Positions 27,565-36,588 of a stretch of 60,605 bases of DNA are shown here, one piece after another. Source of the DNA: an uncultured Campylobacterales bacterium. GTDB lineage: Bacteria > Campylobacterota > Campylobacteria > Campylobacterales > Arcobacteraceae. Below the pieces are notes generated by a model. That model saw only the letters and a program-made list of their open reading frames with translations, ran no database searches and had not been told where the DNA came from. How positions within the stretch are numbered: the first letter of the stretch is position 1; every line of letters starts with the position of its first letter. Position numbers and translations under genes: made by a program. The stretch spans positions 1 through 60,605 of the forward strand of contig CALKDR010000007.1 in NCBI GenBank assembly GCA_938084175.1, written 5' to 3'.

Positions 27565-30369
27565 CTAATTCACAATCTTAGTAAACTCCTCATATAACTT
27601 ATCATCAAGAGGAACTTCTAATTTTAAAGTAGTTGATATTGGTTTGTTTCCTTCATATTTTATAGTATTTGCTAAGCCTAAATATATAAAGCCTTGAGTT
27701 TTTTTATCAACTTGTACATATTTTCTCACAAAGATATGTAGTTTTACATTTAGTTTTTTATTGTTTATTAGTTTATTTCCATCAACACTTATTTGTGCAG
27801 TACTTGGTTTACTTTGGTAAGTAAAGGTGTCTTTTGATAAAAAGGCATTATCATAATATGAAGCTTTTGAAAACTTCTCTTTTTCTAGGTTTATAAATAA
27901 GAAAAAATCATCTTGATACTTTAAAAAACCACTTCCTCTAAAAGATGAATGTATTTTATTAAAGTTACAAAGTTGTGCTATGTTTAGCATATTGTATTTT
28001 TGATATATTTTTAAAAATGGTAGTCCATAATCGTAAACTCCAAACTGTTTTTCATAGTGAATAACTCCATAATCAATACTATCTTCAAAAACTTCTTTGT
28101 ATTTTTCATTTTTTAAAAGAGCTTCAAACTCTTTTGTTTTTACTAGTTTTTTATCTTCAAAACTTACAAGTTTTTGATATCTTGAAATCTGTCCTTTATC
28201 AAAATAGTTTTGATTTAAAAAGTTAAAACTATGAGTAATTGTTTCTTTGTTTATTTTGTCTAAATATTTATTTAGTATTTTAAAAGCTATTTTTTCATTT
28301 ATACTTTCATTTGTAAGTAAATACTTTAAAATCACAAACTCATAAACTCTTTTTACAGGAAGTAAATAATCTATAAACCTAATAGCCTTTATAAATACCT
28401 CATCATTGCACATTTCTTTTAACTCTTTTTCTTCTTCAACTATTGCTAAAAATTCAATATATGACTTAGAATGGCTTATAAAACTCAAAGGAGAAATACT
28501 CTGCTCATAATGTAGAAAATCTAGTAACTTAGGTTTTTTCTTACCTAATATGTCTTTAAACTTATAGTATTGTTCTTTTAAATATTTTACGTGATTAAAG
28601 TTTTCACTATTGATTTGTTCTAATATTCTTTGCTTTGAGATTTCATCCATTTTAATAAATACATTTTGCATATTTGCAAAGTTATTCTCTACAGATATTT
28701 TGATACTCTCTTTATCAATAGCTTTTTGTCCTACTAAAGCAAGAGCAATTAAATAAGCCTTATTATGATTACCAATAAAATCTAAAACTGTTAAAAACTC
28801 TTTGTTTTTGTATTTACGTAATCCACGTCCAAGTTGCTGTATAAAAATAATTGGTGAAGATGTAGGACGAAGCATTAAAACGGTATTTATAGAAGGGATA
28901 TCAATACCTTCATTGAAAATATCAACTGTGAAAATCACTTCTAAAGAGTTTGTATCATCTTCTAAGTTTTTAATTGCTTCTTCTCTTTGCGTAATTGTAT
29001 TATTACTTACAAGATATGTTGAGTTTATTCCTTTTTTATTAAACTGCTCACTCATATAAATACAATGCTCTTTTGAAACACAAAACGCTATTACTTTTCT
29101 TTTTAATCCACTGTGAGAGTAAAAGTTCATTTTTTCTATTATGTATTCAACTCTTTTATTTACTTTTAAAATTTTACTTACTTCATCTATCTTTGATATA
29201 TCAATATTTGAATAATCAATACTATTAATATCTGTAATTCCAAAATAATGAAAGGGAGCAACTAGTTTATTTTGTAAAGCATCATCAAGTGTTATATCAC
29301 AAGCAATATTTTCATCAAAGACTTTATAAATTGAAGCTCCGTCCATTCTACTTGAAGTTGCAGTTAAACCTAGTAAAAATTTGCTTTTAAAATAGTTTAT
29401 TACTTTCATATAAGAGTTTGAAACAACATGATGTGCTTCATCAACTATGATATAATCAAAGTCATCTTTTCTAAAGTTTTCATAGTTTAAACTAATAGTT
29501 TGAATAGTTGAGAAAAGATAGTTTTTATCTAATTCTTTTTTGTTTCCTGTATATAAACCACATGAGAACTTTTTATCAATTATTTCTTCAAAACTTTGCT
29601 TTGCTTTTATTAGAATATTTTCTCTATGAACTATAAAAAGCAATCTTTTGGGTTTTACTTTTTTTACATCAAAAGCTGCTAAATATGTTTTTCCTGTACC
29701 TGTTGCTGCTAAAACTAAAGCTTTGTTTTCATCTTTTTCTCTTAAGTTTTCTAGTCTTTCAAGTGCTTGATTTTGCATATGATTGGTATTTAGTTTGTTT
29801 GTGTTGTTTGACTTGCTTGGATTAAAACTTTTTACAAATTCTTGATTTTTCAAACTTTGCTTAAACTCTTTATACTCTTGTAGAAACTGATTGTTCACAT
29901 CATATGATTTATTCCATAAAGACTTAAATTCATTTAACACATCATTTAAAAACCTATCTTCATGCTTTGATATAGTTTTTATATTCCATTCAATATTTGT
30001 TTTAAAAGCACTTGCTGTTATATTTGATGAGCCTAATAAAACTTCATAATCTTCGTCAAACTCAAAAATATATGCTTTACTATGAAAGCCTATATTTGTT
30101 TGTGAGCTATCATATATTTTAAGCTCGATATTTTTAAACTCTTTTATTTTTTCTAAAGCTTCTACTTGTGTAAAATTTAGATATGTTGAAGTTAAAATCT
30201 TTCCTTTGATACCTTTTTTCTCTAAGTGTTTAAAAGTATCTAAAAGTAATTGTAATCCAGAGAAGTTAATAAATGCAACATTAAAAATAAAACTATTGCA
30301 AGTATTAAGAGCTTGTTCTAAATGATTATAAAAGTTTGTTGTTTGATTGTTTGTAATTAGTGTATTCAA
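27565..30369 (-). CDS. PLD-nuclease-like/DEAD helicase/DUF3427 protein
   Basis: A 934-residue cytoplasmic protein with three parts. The N-terminal phospholipase-D-like domain has HSKAYIF near residue 96 and the following LLGSSNITASAF, the H-K-x(n)-GSSN arrangement of PLD nucleases. The superfamily 2 helicase has Walker A ATGTGKTY (about residues 221-228), DEAHH, and a C-terminal helicase domain with QQLGRGLRKYKNK. The roughly 330-residue C-terminus matches DUF3427. The architecture resembles helicase-nuclease restriction effectors, so a defence role is plausible but unproven. It is a single gene flanked by gene remnants, with no methylase beside it. Confidence 0.82.
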   Translation of the reverse strand: MNTLITNNQTTNFYNHLEQALNTCNSFIFNVAFINFSGLQLLLDTFKHLEKKGIKGKILTSTYLNFTQVEALEKIKEFKNIELKIYDSSQTNIGFHSKAYIFEFDEDYEVLLGSSNITASAFKTNIEWNIKTISKHEDRFLNDVLNEFKSLWNKSYDVNNQFLQEYKEFKQSLKNQEFVKSFNPSKSNNTNKLNTNHMQNQALERLENLREKDENKALVLAATGTGKTYLAAFDVKKVKPKRLLFIVHRENILIKAKQSFEEIIDKKFSCGLYTGNKKELDKNYLFSTIQTISLNYENFRKDDFDYIIVDEAHHVVSNSYMKVINYFKSKFLLGLTATSSRMDGASIYKVFDENIACDITLDDALQNKLVAPFHYFGITDINSIDYSNIDISKIDEVSKILKVNKRVEYIIEKMNFYSHSGLKRKVIAFCVSKEHCIYMSEQFNKKGINSTYLVSNNTITQREEAIKNLEDDTNSLEVIFTVDIFNEGIDIPSINTVLMLRPTSSPIIFIQQLGRGLRKYKNKEFLTVLDFIGNHNKAYLIALALVGQKAIDKESIKISVENNFANMQNVFIKMDEISKQRILEQINSENFNHVKYLKEQYYKFKDILGKKKPKLLDFLHYEQSISPLSFISHSKSYIEFLAIVEEEKELKEMCNDEVFIKAIRFIDYLLPVKRVYEFVILKYLLTNESINEKIAFKILNKYLDKINKETITHSFNFLNQNYFDKGQISRYQKLVSFEDKKLVKTKEFEALLKNEKYKEVFEDSIDYGVIHYEKQFGVYDYGLPFLKIYQKYNMLNIAQLCNFNKIHSSFRGSGFLKYQDDFFLFINLEKEKFSKASYYDNAFLSKDTFTYQSKPSTAQISVDGNKLINNKKLNVKLHIFVRKYVQVDKKTQGFIYLGLANTIKYEGNKPISTTLKLEVPLDDKLYEEFTKIVN

Positions 30370-30436
30370 AAAAAGCCTTATGATTATTGTTTATTATAAT
30401 TAAACGAAACGTAATATATGCTAAAATCCTTTATTA

Positions 30437-30729
30437 TTGAAAGCTTTTGAGCTTGATAGAGCAACAGGTATTGAAGAAAGAAATAATATCAAAACCTTAA
30501 GCACTTATGATTTAACAGAAGATTATCCATTATTAATTTAAGAAATGTAGATTTAATACTCGACAATGAAATAGAAGCTTTATTTATAGAAAATTATTCT
30601 ATGGAATTAAAAGTATTAGATAGCACAGATAATTATAAATGGGTGAAAACATTCTGTACAGGTGTCAAAGATGAAGAAACAGGACAAGTTAGAAAAATAA
30701 TAAACACAATTGTAGATATAGAGAAGTAG
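30437..30729 (+). pseudogene. Decayed PAS-domain sensory gene
   Basis: Two reading-frame pieces join by a frameshift near 30540. The first (from TTG 30437) encodes a segment with AFELDRATGIEERN and ends at 30541; the second, in a different frame, runs to a stop at 30727-30729. It carries a PAS-type ending with KWVKTFCTGVKDEETGQ followed by a strand and DIEK. No signal-output domain remains. This is probably a leftover of a chemoreceptor, histidine kinase or diguanylate cyclase. The 452-base gap holds this remnant and the promoter of the next operon. Confidence 0.55.
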
Positions 30730-30754
30730 TATATAGACAAATAATAAATCAATT

Positions 30755-30796
30755 AACATTTTATCTATACTAAAAAACAAAAAAGCTTTGTATAAT
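30755..30796 (+). promoter_or_regulatory. Island promoter (site a) for ybgA-phr-lytTR unit
   Basis: AACATTTTATCTATACTA (30755-30772) is followed after 18 bases by a perfect TATAAT (30791-30796), 25 bases before the ybgA start. The same 18-base element with the same geometry precedes four other units of the island. Confidence 0.6.
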
Positions 30797-30821
30797 CAAG
30801 GATTAAAATTAAGGATTTATT

Positions 30822-31775
30822 ATGAAACTAGGTATTTCTTCTTGCCTTCTAGGTACAATGTGTAGATATGATGGGGGACACTCAAAAGATAAGTTTATCT
30901 TAGACCAACTAGGAAAATATTTTGACTTTGTTCCTTTTTGTCCTGAAAAAATGATTTTTACAACTCCTCGAGAAACAATAAGACTTACAACAAAAGATTC
31001 ACAAATTAGAGTAACAACTTCAAATACAAATGTTGATGTTACTGATAAATTAGAAAACATCTCTCAAGAACTAGTAGATGATATTCAAGAAAAACAATTA
31101 TGTGGATTCATTTTCAAGTCAAAATCACCAACTTGTGGAATGTCTAGAGTAAAAATATATCCTGAAAAAAGAGGTGGTCAGAGTGAAAACTCTGGTGTTG
31201 GTATTTTTGCAAATAAAGTAATGCAAAAACACCCTCTTCTTCCAACAGAAGAAGAAGGAAGACTAAACGACGCCTGGCTTCGAGAAAACTTTCTTATGCA
31301 AATTTTTGCATATAAGCATATGTATAAATTTTTAGATACAAATCCATCTTTTAATGAACTAGTTGCATTCCATACTTCTTATAAATACCTAATTTATGCA
31401 AAATCACATGAAGCATATAAAGAATTGGGACATATTGTTGCAAATCATGATAAAAAAGATTTAGAAGTAGTTTTAAATCAATATAAATACTGTTTTTTAA
31501 AAGCAATTTCAAAAAGAGGAACAATCTCAAATACATATAATGTAGTTTTACATATTTATGGATATTTTAAAAAACTTATTACAACTGAAGAAAAAGAAGA
31601 ATTATTAGAAGCATTTCAAGAGTTTAAAGATGAAATAATTCCTTTTATTGCAATAATCAAACTATTAAATCTTTATACAAAAAGATTTAATATTGAGTAT
31701 TTAAAATCACAAAAGTTCTTAAATCCTTACCCAAAAGAGCTTGCTTTAAGATCAACAGTATTGGCTTATAAATGA
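30822..31775 (+). CDS. YbgA-like DUF523/DUF1722 protein
   Basis: A 317-residue two-domain protein. The N-terminal DUF523 has ISSCLLGTMCRYDGG and later CGFIFKSKSPTCG. The C-terminal DUF1722 (YbgA) covers about residues 170-310 with AFHTSYKYLIYAKS. The biochemical role is unknown, but in E. coli ybgA is the upstream partner of phrB, and here too the photolyase gene follows with a four-base overlap. DUF523 cysteines (CxxxxxC near the N-terminus and CG further on) suggest metal or Fe-S binding; that is inference. A strong AAGGA precedes the ATG. Confidence 0.85.
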   Translation: MKLGISSCLLGTMCRYDGGHSKDKFILDQLGKYFDFVPFCPEKMIFTTPRETIRLTTKDSQIRVTTSNTNVDVTDKLENISQELVDDIQEKQLCGFIFKSKSPTCGMSRVKIYPEKRGGQSENSGVGIFANKVMQKHPLLPTEEEGRLNDAWLRENFLMQIFAYKHMYKFLDTNPSFNELVAFHTSYKYLIYAKSHEAYKELGHIVANHDKKDLEVVLNQYKYCFLKAISKRGTISNTYNVVLHIYGYFKKLITTEEKEELLEAFQEFKDEIIPFIAIIKLLNLYTKRFNIEYLKSQKFLNPYPKELALRSTVLAYK

Positions 31776-33118
31776 GTCAAATACTCTGGTTTAGAAGAGA
31801 TTTAAGAATAAGCGATAATGCAATACTTTGTAATGCTAAAGAAAAAGTATTGCCTATTTTTATTTTTGATAAAAATATTTTACAATCACTTCCAAAAGAT
31901 GATACAAGAGTTACTTTTCTTTATAAATCTGTATTAAAACTAAAAAATCAATTAAAAAGTATTGGCTTAGATTTAGCAATATTTTATGATGAACCTTTAA
32001 ATGTATTTAAAGATTTAAAACAAAAAGGTTTTGATGAAGTTTTATGTTCTGTTGATTTTGATTCTTATGCAAAAAAAAGAGATGAGCAAATTGAACAAGT
32101 ATTGCCTTTAAGAAGATTTCTTGATTCTTTTATTTTAAATCCAAACGAGCACTTGAAAAAAGATGGAACTCCTTATAAAGTGTTTACGCCTTTTTATAAA
32201 TCACTAAAAATGATTACAAGTTCAAGTAGTATAGAAGCTTTGAAAACAAATGAGAAATTAGAAAAAGTAGCTTTTGATTATGAGAAAACTCCAAGTTTAG
32301 AACAAATAGGATTTGAAGCTCAAAATCTTCCTGATTTTTTAAAAAAAGATGCTTTTGATTTATTAGATGATTTTAAGAAAAAAATTCATAATTATAAAGT
32401 AGATAGAGATTTTTTTCATATAAATGCAACATCAAATATATCAACTCACTTAAGATTTGGTTTAATATCACCAAAGCAAATATTTAACTATTTTAAAGCT
32501 TTTAATGACGAAAATAGTGAATTTTTTATAAGAGAAATATTTTGGAGAGAGTTTTATAATTATATTTTAGTTCATTATCCATACTCACAAACATCAAATT
32601 TTAACAAACTTGAAATGACATGGAATGAAAATGAAGATGATTTCCAAAAATGGTGTGAGGGAAAAACAGGTGTTCCTATTATTGATGCTGCTATGATTCA
32701 CTTAAATAACACAGGAACTATGCATAATAGATTAAGAATGGTAGTAGCTTCTTTTTTAACAAAAAACCTTTTTGTTGATTGGAAAAAAGGGGAGAAATAC
32801 TTTGCATTAAAACTTCTAGATTATGAAGCTTCTTCAAATATTGGAGGTTGGCAATGGGGTGCTAGTACAGGAGCTGATGCAAGCCCATACTTTAGAGTTT
32901 TTAATCCATATATTCAATCTAAAAAATTTGATAAAGATGGAATATTTATAAAAAGCGTTCTTCCTCAATTAAAAGAAATGGATGCAAAACTTTTTCATAT
33001 AGAAAATGGTGCATCTTCAAATTTATTTGTAGATTATCCAAAAAGTATTGTTGATATTTCACAATCAAGAAAACAAGCAATTGAAAAATTCAAAAGAGCA
33101 AAAAATGAAAACATCTGA
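31772..33118 (+). CDS. phrB: Deoxyribodipyrimidine photolyase (class I)
   Basis: A light-dependent repair enzyme for cyclobutane pyrimidine dimers, using FAD. The 448 residues begin with the antenna-domain motif LWFRRDLRISDNAIL. The FAD domain shows HLRFGLISPKQI, FWREFYNYIL, the sequence MIHLNNTGTMHNRLRM and NIGGWQWGASTGADA, with the Trp residues of the electron path. It is coupled to ybgA upstream, and the flavin desaturase gene starts inside its last codons. Confidence 0.94.
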   Translation: MSQILWFRRDLRISDNAILCNAKEKVLPIFIFDKNILQSLPKDDTRVTFLYKSVLKLKNQLKSIGLDLAIFYDEPLNVFKDLKQKGFDEVLCSVDFDSYAKKRDEQIEQVLPLRRFLDSFILNPNEHLKKDGTPYKVFTPFYKSLKMITSSSSIEALKTNEKLEKVAFDYEKTPSLEQIGFEAQNLPDFLKKDAFDLLDDFKKKIHNYKVDRDFFHINATSNISTHLRFGLISPKQIFNYFKAFNDENSEFFIREIFWREFYNYILVHYPYSQTSNFNKLEMTWNENEDDFQKWCEGKTGVPIIDAAMIHLNNTGTMHNRLRMVVASFLTKNLFVDWKKGEKYFALKLLDYEASSNIGGWQWGASTGADASPYFRVFNPYIQSKKFDKDGIFIKSVLPQLKEMDAKLFHIENGASSNLFVDYPKSIVDISQSRKQAIEKFKRAKNENI

Positions 33119-34544
33119 AATTAGAGATATAGCAGTTATTGGTTCAGGAATTGGTGGATCGTTAATAAGTGCATTAAATAAAGATAAAAATATAATACTT
33201 TTTGAAAAAGACAAAAACCTTGGTGGATGTGCAAGTACTTTTAAAAAGAATGGAAGATATTACAACGCAGGAGCTACAACTTTTGTAGGATATGAAGAAA
33301 ATCACCCTATAAAAAAGATATTTGATCACGCTGGATATATTCCTGATATCAAAAAAAGCGAAGTAGCTATTAGAATAATCCAAAACAATAAAGTCCTAGA
33401 TAGAGTGAAAGACTTTGATGCTTTCTTAGAAAACCTAAATGAAGTACATCCTCATAAAAATAACAAGATTTTTTGGAATAAAATAAGAGATATGGATGCA
33501 AGATTTTGGGAATTTAAAAATCTATATTTTGCAAAACATTCCTTAGATGCTTATATCAAAACAATTACTTCTAATATGCAACTTTTCACTATTTTTGGTT
33601 TTGATATTATTAAAAATGCAGACTCATACATAAATGAAGTTTTAACAGATATTTCACAAGATTATAAGAACTTTATTAATTCTCAGTTATTAATAACACT
33701 ACAAACTACATCAAATAATGTTTCTTTAATATCTTTAGCACTTGGATTATCTTATCCATTTCATGATGTATTTTATGTAAATGGCGGAATGGGAAGCTTA
33801 TTTGATGGTTTGTTAAAAGATATTGATGTTAAAGCTAAGGAAGAGATATTAAACATTAAAAAAGAGAAAGATTTTTTTAGAATCATTTCAAATAAAAATG
33901 AATACAAATCAAAAAAAGTGATTTTAAATAGTTCTACTTATGATAGTGCTGCTTTATTTGATGATGAAAGAATTAAAAAATATTATAATAGTTTTTCTTT
34001 TTCAGATCAAAGTGCTTTTGTAATTTATCTAAGCTTAGATAAAAAAAGTTTAAAAGAAGACTTTTTGCACCATTACCAAATAATATTAAATGAAAATATT
34101 CCAAATAGTATTTCAAACTCCTTTTTCATATCTTTTTCAAGTTTAAATGATGAAAAAATGACAAATGATTGTTATAGTATTACAATTTCAACACATTCAA
34201 AAGCTCTTTTTTGGAAAAATCTTCCACAAGAAAGTTATGAAAAACAAAAGAAAATCACTGAAGACTATATAATAAATGAGTTTTTAAAAAACTTCCAAAG
34301 TATTCAAAAAGAAGATATAAAAACTTGTATGAGTGGTACATCTAAAACCTTTAAAAGATATATAAATAGATATAATTGCGGTGGAAAAGCAATAACTATA
34401 AAAAATATTCTTCAAACAGCTTCTTGTAACACACCTTTTGAAGGTTTACATAATATTGGAGATACAGTATTTGCAGGTCAAGGATGGCCTGGAATTGCTT
34501 TAGGTGTTGAAGTTTTAAATAAGGAATTAAATGACAAGTGTTAA
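33105..34544 (+). CDS. FAD-dependent desaturase, phytoene dehydrogenase/CrtISO-like
   Basis: A 479-residue flavoprotein beginning with the dinucleotide fold IAVIGSGIGGSLI and ending with GDTVFAGQGWPGIALGVEV, the C-terminal FAD motif of the carotenoid desaturase/isomerase family. I chose the ATG at 33105, which overlaps the photolyase stop by 14 bases; an upstream TTG would only add residues overlapping the photolyase. No phytoene synthase is in the window, so a carotenoid substrate is not shown. A lipid or polyprenoid substrate under light stress is an alternative. Confidence 0.82.
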   Translation: MKTSEIRDIAVIGSGIGGSLISALNKDKNIILFEKDKNLGGCASTFKKNGRYYNAGATTFVGYEENHPIKKIFDHAGYIPDIKKSEVAIRIIQNNKVLDRVKDFDAFLENLNEVHPHKNNKIFWNKIRDMDARFWEFKNLYFAKHSLDAYIKTITSNMQLFTIFGFDIIKNADSYINEVLTDISQDYKNFINSQLLITLQTTSNNVSLISLALGLSYPFHDVFYVNGGMGSLFDGLLKDIDVKAKEEILNIKKEKDFFRIISNKNEYKSKKVILNSSTYDSAALFDDERIKKYYNSFSFSDQSAFVIYLSLDKKSLKEDFLHHYQIILNENIPNSISNSFFISFSSLNDEKMTNDCYSITISTHSKALFWKNLPQESYEKQKKITEDYIINEFLKNFQSIQKEDIKTCMSGTSKTFKRYINRYNCGGKAITIKNILQTASCNTPFEGLHNIGDTVFAGQGWPGIALGVEVLNKELNDKC

Positions 34545-35520
34545 ATTAAAAATATCAAAACTTGATTGGTTATATATTATAATAATTGGTGCATTTTTTG
34601 GTTTTTTCATTTCTTTGTTTTTATTTTTAATAAATAGTAATTTAAAAGAATTTTCAACAATATTTTATGGAACAAGCAGTGCTATATGTATATCTCTTAG
34701 TGCTTTTATTTTTATTACTATTTCAAACGATTTTATACTTCCAAAAATAAATGAAAAGTTTTGGTATATTATTAGTTTTACATTTTCATTTCTTTCAGGT
34801 TTTTTAGGCTTTGTAAGCTCCTACTTATTATTTTCCTTTTCAGATTATGCAATAATTGATTTTATAAGACCTATATGGTTTTATATTGCTATTATTATTG
34901 GATTTTTTACAGTTTTAATAGGACTTATTCTTCATCAGTTTATCTCAATGAAATATAAAAATGAATCAATTAAAAGTGAAGTACTTGAATCGAAAATAAA
35001 AGCTTTGGAAAATGAGCTTAATCCTCATTTTTTATTTAATGCTTTAAACTCAATTTCAGAGCTAATTTATCAAGACCAGAAAAAAGCCGAAAAAGCTACT
35101 CTTGATTTATCTGTATTTCTTAGAAATGCAATTACAAAAGATACTTTAATTACTTTAGATAGTGAAATCAAAATGGTTCAAACATATTTAACTATTGAAA
35201 ATATCAGATTTGAAGATAATATCAAAATGACTTTAGATATAAATAGCGATGATTTAAATATTATGGTTCCAAAGTTTTCTATTCAACTTTTAGTAGAAAA
35301 TGCAATAAAACATGGTTACTTACAAAAAGAATTAAATGTAAATGTCTTAGTTAAAAATAATACAATAGAAGTTAGTAACGATGGATTAATATCACAAAGT
35401 ATCAAATTTGGTACAGGTTTGAGTAATTTATCCACAAGATTAAAACTTTTAAAGATTGGATATTTGGATAAAAGAGTAGAAGATGATAAAATGATTTTCA
35501 TTATAAAATTAGAAGATTAA
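34531..35520 (+). CDS. LytS/YehU-type sensor histidine kinase
   Basis: A 329-residue membrane kinase. About four or five membrane helices fill residues 12-145 with no obvious extracellular sensor or LOV/PAS module. The kinase core has the His in ENELNPHFLFNALNSISEL (about residues 165-183), typical of the His_kinase family paired with LytTR regulators. The ATPase motifs are LLVENAIKHGY and GTGLSNLSTRL. It overlaps the desaturase gene by 14 bases and is followed after 17 bases by its likely partner regulator. Confidence 0.9.
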   Translation: MTSVKLKISKLDWLYIIIIGAFFGFFISLFLFLINSNLKEFSTIFYGTSSAICISLSAFIFITISNDFILPKINEKFWYIISFTFSFLSGFLGFVSSYLLFSFSDYAIIDFIRPIWFYIAIIIGFFTVLIGLILHQFISMKYKNESIKSEVLESKIKALENELNPHFLFNALNSISELIYQDQKKAEKATLDLSVFLRNAITKDTLITLDSEIKMVQTYLTIENIRFEDNIKMTLDINSDDLNIMVPKFSIQLLVENAIKHGYLQKELNVNVLVKNNTIEVSNDGLISQSIKFGTGLSNLSTRLKLLKIGYLDKRVEDDKMIFIIKLED

Positions 35521-35537
35521 AAAATTAAAGGATTAGA

Positions 35538-36260
35538 TTGAAAGTACTTATCGTAGATGATGAAAAACTAGCACTAAGCAGATTAAAAAGAATACTAAAT
35601 GAAGAAGGTATTTCAAATATTACAGATTGTAATAATCCAATTGATGCAGTAAAAGAAGCTACAAAAACAAAATTTGATGTAGCATTTTTAGATATTTCAA
35701 TGCCAACAATGAGTGGACTTGAACTTGCAAATATAATTTTGGAAATGAACCCAAATACTTTTATTGTATTTCAAACTGCTTTTGATGAGTATGCCTTAGA
35801 AGCTTTTAAAACAGGTGGTTTAGATTATTTATTAAAACCTATATCTAATGAAAGTATTTCTAAATCTTTACAAAAAATAGAAAAATTTATGAAAAAATCT
35901 CCACGAGAAACAAAAGAAACTTCTAAAAAAATTGTAGCAAAAAGAGGTTCAAAAATATATATGATTGATATTGACGATATTTATTATATAAAAGCTGATT
36001 TAGATGAAGTAATTATAAGAACAAAAGAAACAGATGCTTATGTAAGAAAAAAAATGCAAGATATGCAAGAGTTATTAAAAAACAAAAACTTTTTTAGAGT
36101 TCATAGATCATATATTGTAAATGTAGATAAGATTAAATCTATGAAAAGTGTTGAACAATCTAAATTAGAAATATCATTTATAAATATTGACGATATTGTA
36201 ACAAGTTCAAAAGATGGGGCAAAAGAGTTTAGAGAATATATAGAAGAGAGAACAGTTTAA
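35538..36260 (+). CDS. LytTR-family response regulator
   Basis: A 240-residue regulator. The receiver domain (1-120) has VDDEK, the phospho-acceptor Asp in DVAFLDISMP (about residue 54) and Lys in LDYLLKPIS. The C-terminal LytTR DNA-binding domain (about 135-238) has KRGSKIYMIDIDDIYYI, FFRVHRSYIVNVDKI and a final strand pair. It starts at TTG behind GGA. LytTR proteins bind direct repeats next to the -35 region. As the only DNA-binding regulator in the island it is the best candidate to act at the shared promoter element (inference). Confidence 0.92.
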   Translation: MKVLIVDDEKLALSRLKRILNEEGISNITDCNNPIDAVKEATKTKFDVAFLDISMPTMSGLELANIILEMNPNTFIVFQTAFDEYALEAFKTGGLDYLLKPISNESISKSLQKIEKFMKKSPRETKETSKKIVAKRGSKIYMIDIDDIYYIKADLDEVIIRTKETDAYVRKKMQDMQELLKNKNFFRVHRSYIVNVDKIKSMKSVEQSKLEISFINIDDIVTSSKDGAKEFREYIEERTV

Positions 36261-36296
36261 AGGCATTAACAAGATTAAATAACATTTTATATATAA

Positions 36297-36516
36297 ATGA
36301 ATTTATTAATTACAAAAAAAGAAAAACAATTAGATACAGAGTACAAAGAACACCTATTTATTGTTTTAATATCCTCACTTTTGATTACATTGATTTTTTT
36401 AATATAAGGAAAAACTTTTAGAAAAAGAAGTTATTAAATTTGAAGAAATGATGGAAGAATTAAACCTTATTTTGGATAACTTACCAATGATGATGATCTT
36501 TAAATATCTAAACTAA
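36297..36516 (+). pseudogene. Decayed membrane sensor kinase fragment
   Basis: Two short frames separated by a frameshift. 36297-36407 encodes a charged lead and one membrane helix (LFIVLISSLLITLIFLI). 36409-36516, in the next frame, encodes a coiled helix with EKEVIKFEEMMEELNLILDN and LPMMM, the classic start of a PAS domain after a sensor's second membrane helix. Everything downstream is gone. The 328-base gap between the regulator gene and the epimerase gene holds this remnant plus a promoter. Confidence 0.5.
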
Positions 36517-36555
36517 CATAAAACTACTACTAGTAATTCATACTTGTACTATACT
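36515..36555 (+). promoter_or_regulatory. Island promoter (site d) for epimerase unit
   Basis: AACATAAAACTACTACTA (36515-36532), identical to site c except for AAAA in place of TTTT, is followed after 17 bases by TATACT (36550-36555). The ATG of the epimerase gene lies 33 bases further on. Confidence 0.55.
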
Positions 36556-36588
36556 TTAACAAATAAAAATGACTTTAAGGAGTAATCC

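Noticed and set aside
34531-35520. The LytS-type kinase as a photoreceptor
   Set aside because: No LOV, BLUF, phytochrome or B12-binding motif is visible; only membrane helices precede the kinase domain.
36280-36300. Another AACATTTT at about 36281
   Set aside because: No ACTA half or -10 at the right distance, and it is far from any start; likely chance in AT-rich DNA.
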